Made by a program: the position numbers and the translations under genes
Notes under the pieces: model-generated
The model's database searches: none
Told to the model about the DNA's origin: nothing
Seen by the model: the letters and a program-made list of their open reading frames with translations, nothing else
Shown here: in pieces, positions 62,484 through 64,000 of the stretch
Layout: every line of letters begins with the position of its first letter
Position numbering within the stretch: the first letter of the stretch is position 1
Assembly: GCF_016734765.1 (NCBI RefSeq)
Contig: NZ_JAERQE010000015.1
Span: 1-64,000 of the forward strand
Reading direction: 5' to 3'
DNA: 64,000 nt
Source of the DNA: Microvirga soli
GTDB lineage: Bacteria; Pseudomonadota; Alphaproteobacteria; Rhizobiales; Beijerinckiaceae

Positions 62484-62578
62484 TGGGGCTCGGCGCTTTA
62501 AGCTTTGGTTTACCTTGCTTAGCAAAACCTTTCGAACCCTGGCCAGTGTCACGGTAGAACATGGTGATGACGTGATCC

Positions 62579-63394
62579 ATGGATTCGAGTGGTGGCGCGA
62601 TGCCAAGGGCGGGATATGCCGAATGGGACGAGGAGGATCTCGCCGACTGGGTCGACGAGCGCCCGGCCCGTCGCCTGAAGCGCAGGCGGTCGTCCTGGCT
62701 GCGGGTGATCCTGATGTCCCTCTGCAGCATCGGGGGCCTTGCCTATCTCGCCCTGCAGCTGGAACCGGCGCGCCGCCCAACTGAGCGCGCCAAGGAGGTG
62801 CCCTCCTCCGTCCTGGTCGCGCCTGCACCGTCCTGGAAACCGGCCCCCGCCTCCCCGGCTCTTTATGCCCTTGCGGGGGCCTCAGGGCCCGTCGCCATGG
62901 AGGCGCGCCAGCACACGAACGGCGCGCGGGAAGATACGCTGATCCTCGGCCGCTTCGGCGACTTCCGCTATGCCCAGGTGTCGCTCGTGCAGGGGCAGCC
63001 TGAGAGTGCGGGCAGTTTCTACATCGACATCGTGCGCCGGGCCGCCCGCGCGGGCCTGGCCGTAGCGCATCAGGGCCAAGGCCGGACGGTGACGACGAAG
63101 TTCGGCACCCTGGAAGCTGCTCCCCTGACCCTGGCGGCCAAGGGCGAGCAGGCCTGTCAGGCCTTCCGCTTTTCCGATGGGGACGCCGATTTCAGCTTCC
63201 AGGGCTGGCTCTGCGGATCCTCCGCGCCCGACGACGCGCAGCTGGCCTGCTTCATCGACGGGATGAGTCTGGCCGGCGCCAGCAGCCCGTCGATGAAGGC
63301 CGTTTTTGCCCGCGCCGAGCGCGGCCGGACTGAAGCCTGCGGACCGGCTGCCCGCACGGCTTCCGTTGCCGTCAAGCCTCCGGCCCGACCGTAA
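62579..63394 (+). CDS. Hypothetical single-pass membrane protein
   Basis: A 271-residue protein. An acidic start (EWDEEDLADWVDERP) is followed by a very basic patch (RRLKRRRSSW) and one membrane helix (LRVILMSLCSIGGLAYLALQL, about 41-62), so the remainder should be periplasmic. That part has two Cys pairs (EQACQAFRF, GWLCGSS, LACFIDGM, TEACGP) that could form disulfides. I do not recognise a family. The start could be 62579 or 62600. Its last 23 bases overlap the convergent sulfite oxidase gene. Confidence 0.75.
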   Translation: MDSSGGAMPRAGYAEWDEEDLADWVDERPARRLKRRRSSWLRVILMSLCSIGGLAYLALQLEPARRPTERAKEVPSSVLVAPAPSWKPAPASPALYALAGASGPVAMEARQHTNGAREDTLILGRFGDFRYAQVSLVQGQPESAGSFYIDIVRRAARAGLAVAHQGQGRTVTTKFGTLEAAPLTLAAKGEQACQAFRFSDGDADFSFQGWLCGSSAPDDAQLACFIDGMSLAGASSPSMKAVFARAERGRTEACGPAARTASVAVKPPARP

Positions 63395-64000
63395 CCGCCA
63401 CCCGGTGCATGACGTTGCAGCCATAGCCGTTCGGATTCCAGTTCGCGGCCCGGAAGGGCTGCGCCCGCCCTTTTGAGTCCGTGGCCCGGGCAAAGATCTC
63501 GTAGAAGCCGTCTCCGGACAGGGGCAGGGACATCTGCCAGCGCGTCCAGTCGTAGCGATTGCGCGGCGGCGTCATCGCGGCCTCGACCCAGGTCGCGCCA
63601 CCATCGAGGGTCACCTCCACCCGCGCCACCGCGTCGTCTCCCGCCCAGGCCGCACCGCGAACGCTGAGCGCCCGCGTGCCCGCCGGATAGCGGACACCAT
63701 CGGCCGGCGCCGTGACGATGCTGCGCACCGGCATCGTTTCGATGATGCGGGTCTCGACATTCTTGCTGTCCTCGCCCGGAGCCAGGGGGTGGACCGGCAG
63801 GCGATAGGACAGGCCCGTCATGCCCGGCCCGTCATGCTCCCGGTCGCGAACCCAGATGCGCTTGAGCCATTTCTGGCTGAGCGAACCGGGCCAGCCCGGC
63901 ACGACGAGTCGCAGGGGACCGCCATGAATGAAGGGCAGCGTCTCGCCGTTCATGGCCCAGACCAGAAGCGTGTGCTCTTCCAGGGCCTTGGCAATCGGTA
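63372..64000 (-). CDS. Sulfite oxidase-like molybdopterin oxidoreductase, C-terminal part
   Basis: Partial: the gene runs off the right edge and only about 208 C-terminal residues are here. The segment LLVWAMNGETLPFIHGGPLRLVVPGWPG is the end of the molybdopterin domain of SorA/sulfite-oxidase proteins, and WLKRIWVRD follows. The dimerisation domain is seen in VRGAAWAGDDAVARVEVTLDGGATW and NPNGYGCNVMHRV. It probably oxidises sulfite or a related compound in the periplasm. The Cys that binds molybdenum lies outside the window. Confidence 0.9.
   Translation of the reverse strand, partial: PIAKALEEHTLLVWAMNGETLPFIHGGPLRLVVPGWPGSLSQKWLKRIWVRDREHDGPGMTGLSYRLPVHPLAPGEDSKNVETRIIETMPVRSIVTAPADGVRYPAGTRALSVRGAAWAGDDAVARVEVTLDGGATWVEAAMTPPRNRYDWTRWQMSLPLSGDGFYEIFARATDSKGRAQPFRAANWNPNGYGCNVMHRVAVTVGPEA

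Overview
The window is a GC-rich, densely coded chromosomal segment with no insertion sequences, phage genes or CRISPR array. It looks like an alphaproteobacterium of the order Hyphomicrobiales (Rhizobiales). The evidence is a complete acpXL/lpxXL-type locus for the very-long-chain acyl group of lipid A, a 1607-residue NAD-glutamate dehydrogenase, DUF1127, DUF2794 and IalB proteins, a DUF1674 succinate dehydrogenase assembly factor, and the order rsmB - heparinase II/III-like - purH. Methylobacteriaceae (for example Microvirga) would fit, but that is an impression and not proved by the sequence.

Layout. 0-2.4 kb: an ECF41-type sigma factor with its AhpD-like partner and a recognisable ECF41 promoter, a ccdAB toxin-antitoxin pair with a double palindromic operator, and sdhAF4. 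2.5-9.6 kb: htpX, rsmB, a heparinase II/III-like gene, a DUF1127 gene, a lower-GC orphan P-loop kinase and purH. 9.8-17 kb: YbjQ, a UMF1-type MFS protein, NAD-GDH and a divergent HxlR/oxidoreductase pair. 18-23 kb: a probable minus-strand small RNA, DUF2794, two MFS exporters around a GNAT enzyme, and a Bax-inhibitor-1 protein. 23-32 kb: ybbP-ybbA divergent from tesA, then an aldo/keto reductase, ThpR, a histidine phosphatase, YeiH, pterin dehydratase, a GFA protein and a GNAT enzyme. 32-40 kb: an SDR, DUF1232, a probable CCUCC-bearing sRNA, IalB, rlmN, LysE, a LemA-TPM-TPM operon and DUF1223.

40-50 kb is the most coherent block. Seven minus-strand genes (acpXL, fabZ-like, an atypical KS, a canonical KS, a ketoreductase, a zinc dehydrogenase and an LpxXL acyltransferase) should build a very-long-chain hydroxy fatty acid on AcpXL and transfer it to lipid A. 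An MsbA-like exporter and a Cys-based phosphatase lie next to it. The atypical KS has Glu at the catalytic Cys position, so the pair resembles a KS/chain-length-factor heterodimer.

50-64 kb: an AceE-like transketolase, tRNA-Gly(GCC), a ProXp-type deacylase, a CnoX - Lon N-domain - Trm112 run, CHMI, a CitE-like lyase, a DUF429/dehydratase/carbonic anhydrase/GH43 run, asd, a GNAT enzyme, an anchored hypothetical protein and the C-terminal part of a sulfite oxidase cut by the right edge.

Intergenic gaps carry many palindromic REP-like elements. Two copies of one element, at 10.2 and 56.5 kb, have the same arms but inverted centres. Family calls come from motifs read by eye; no database search was run.
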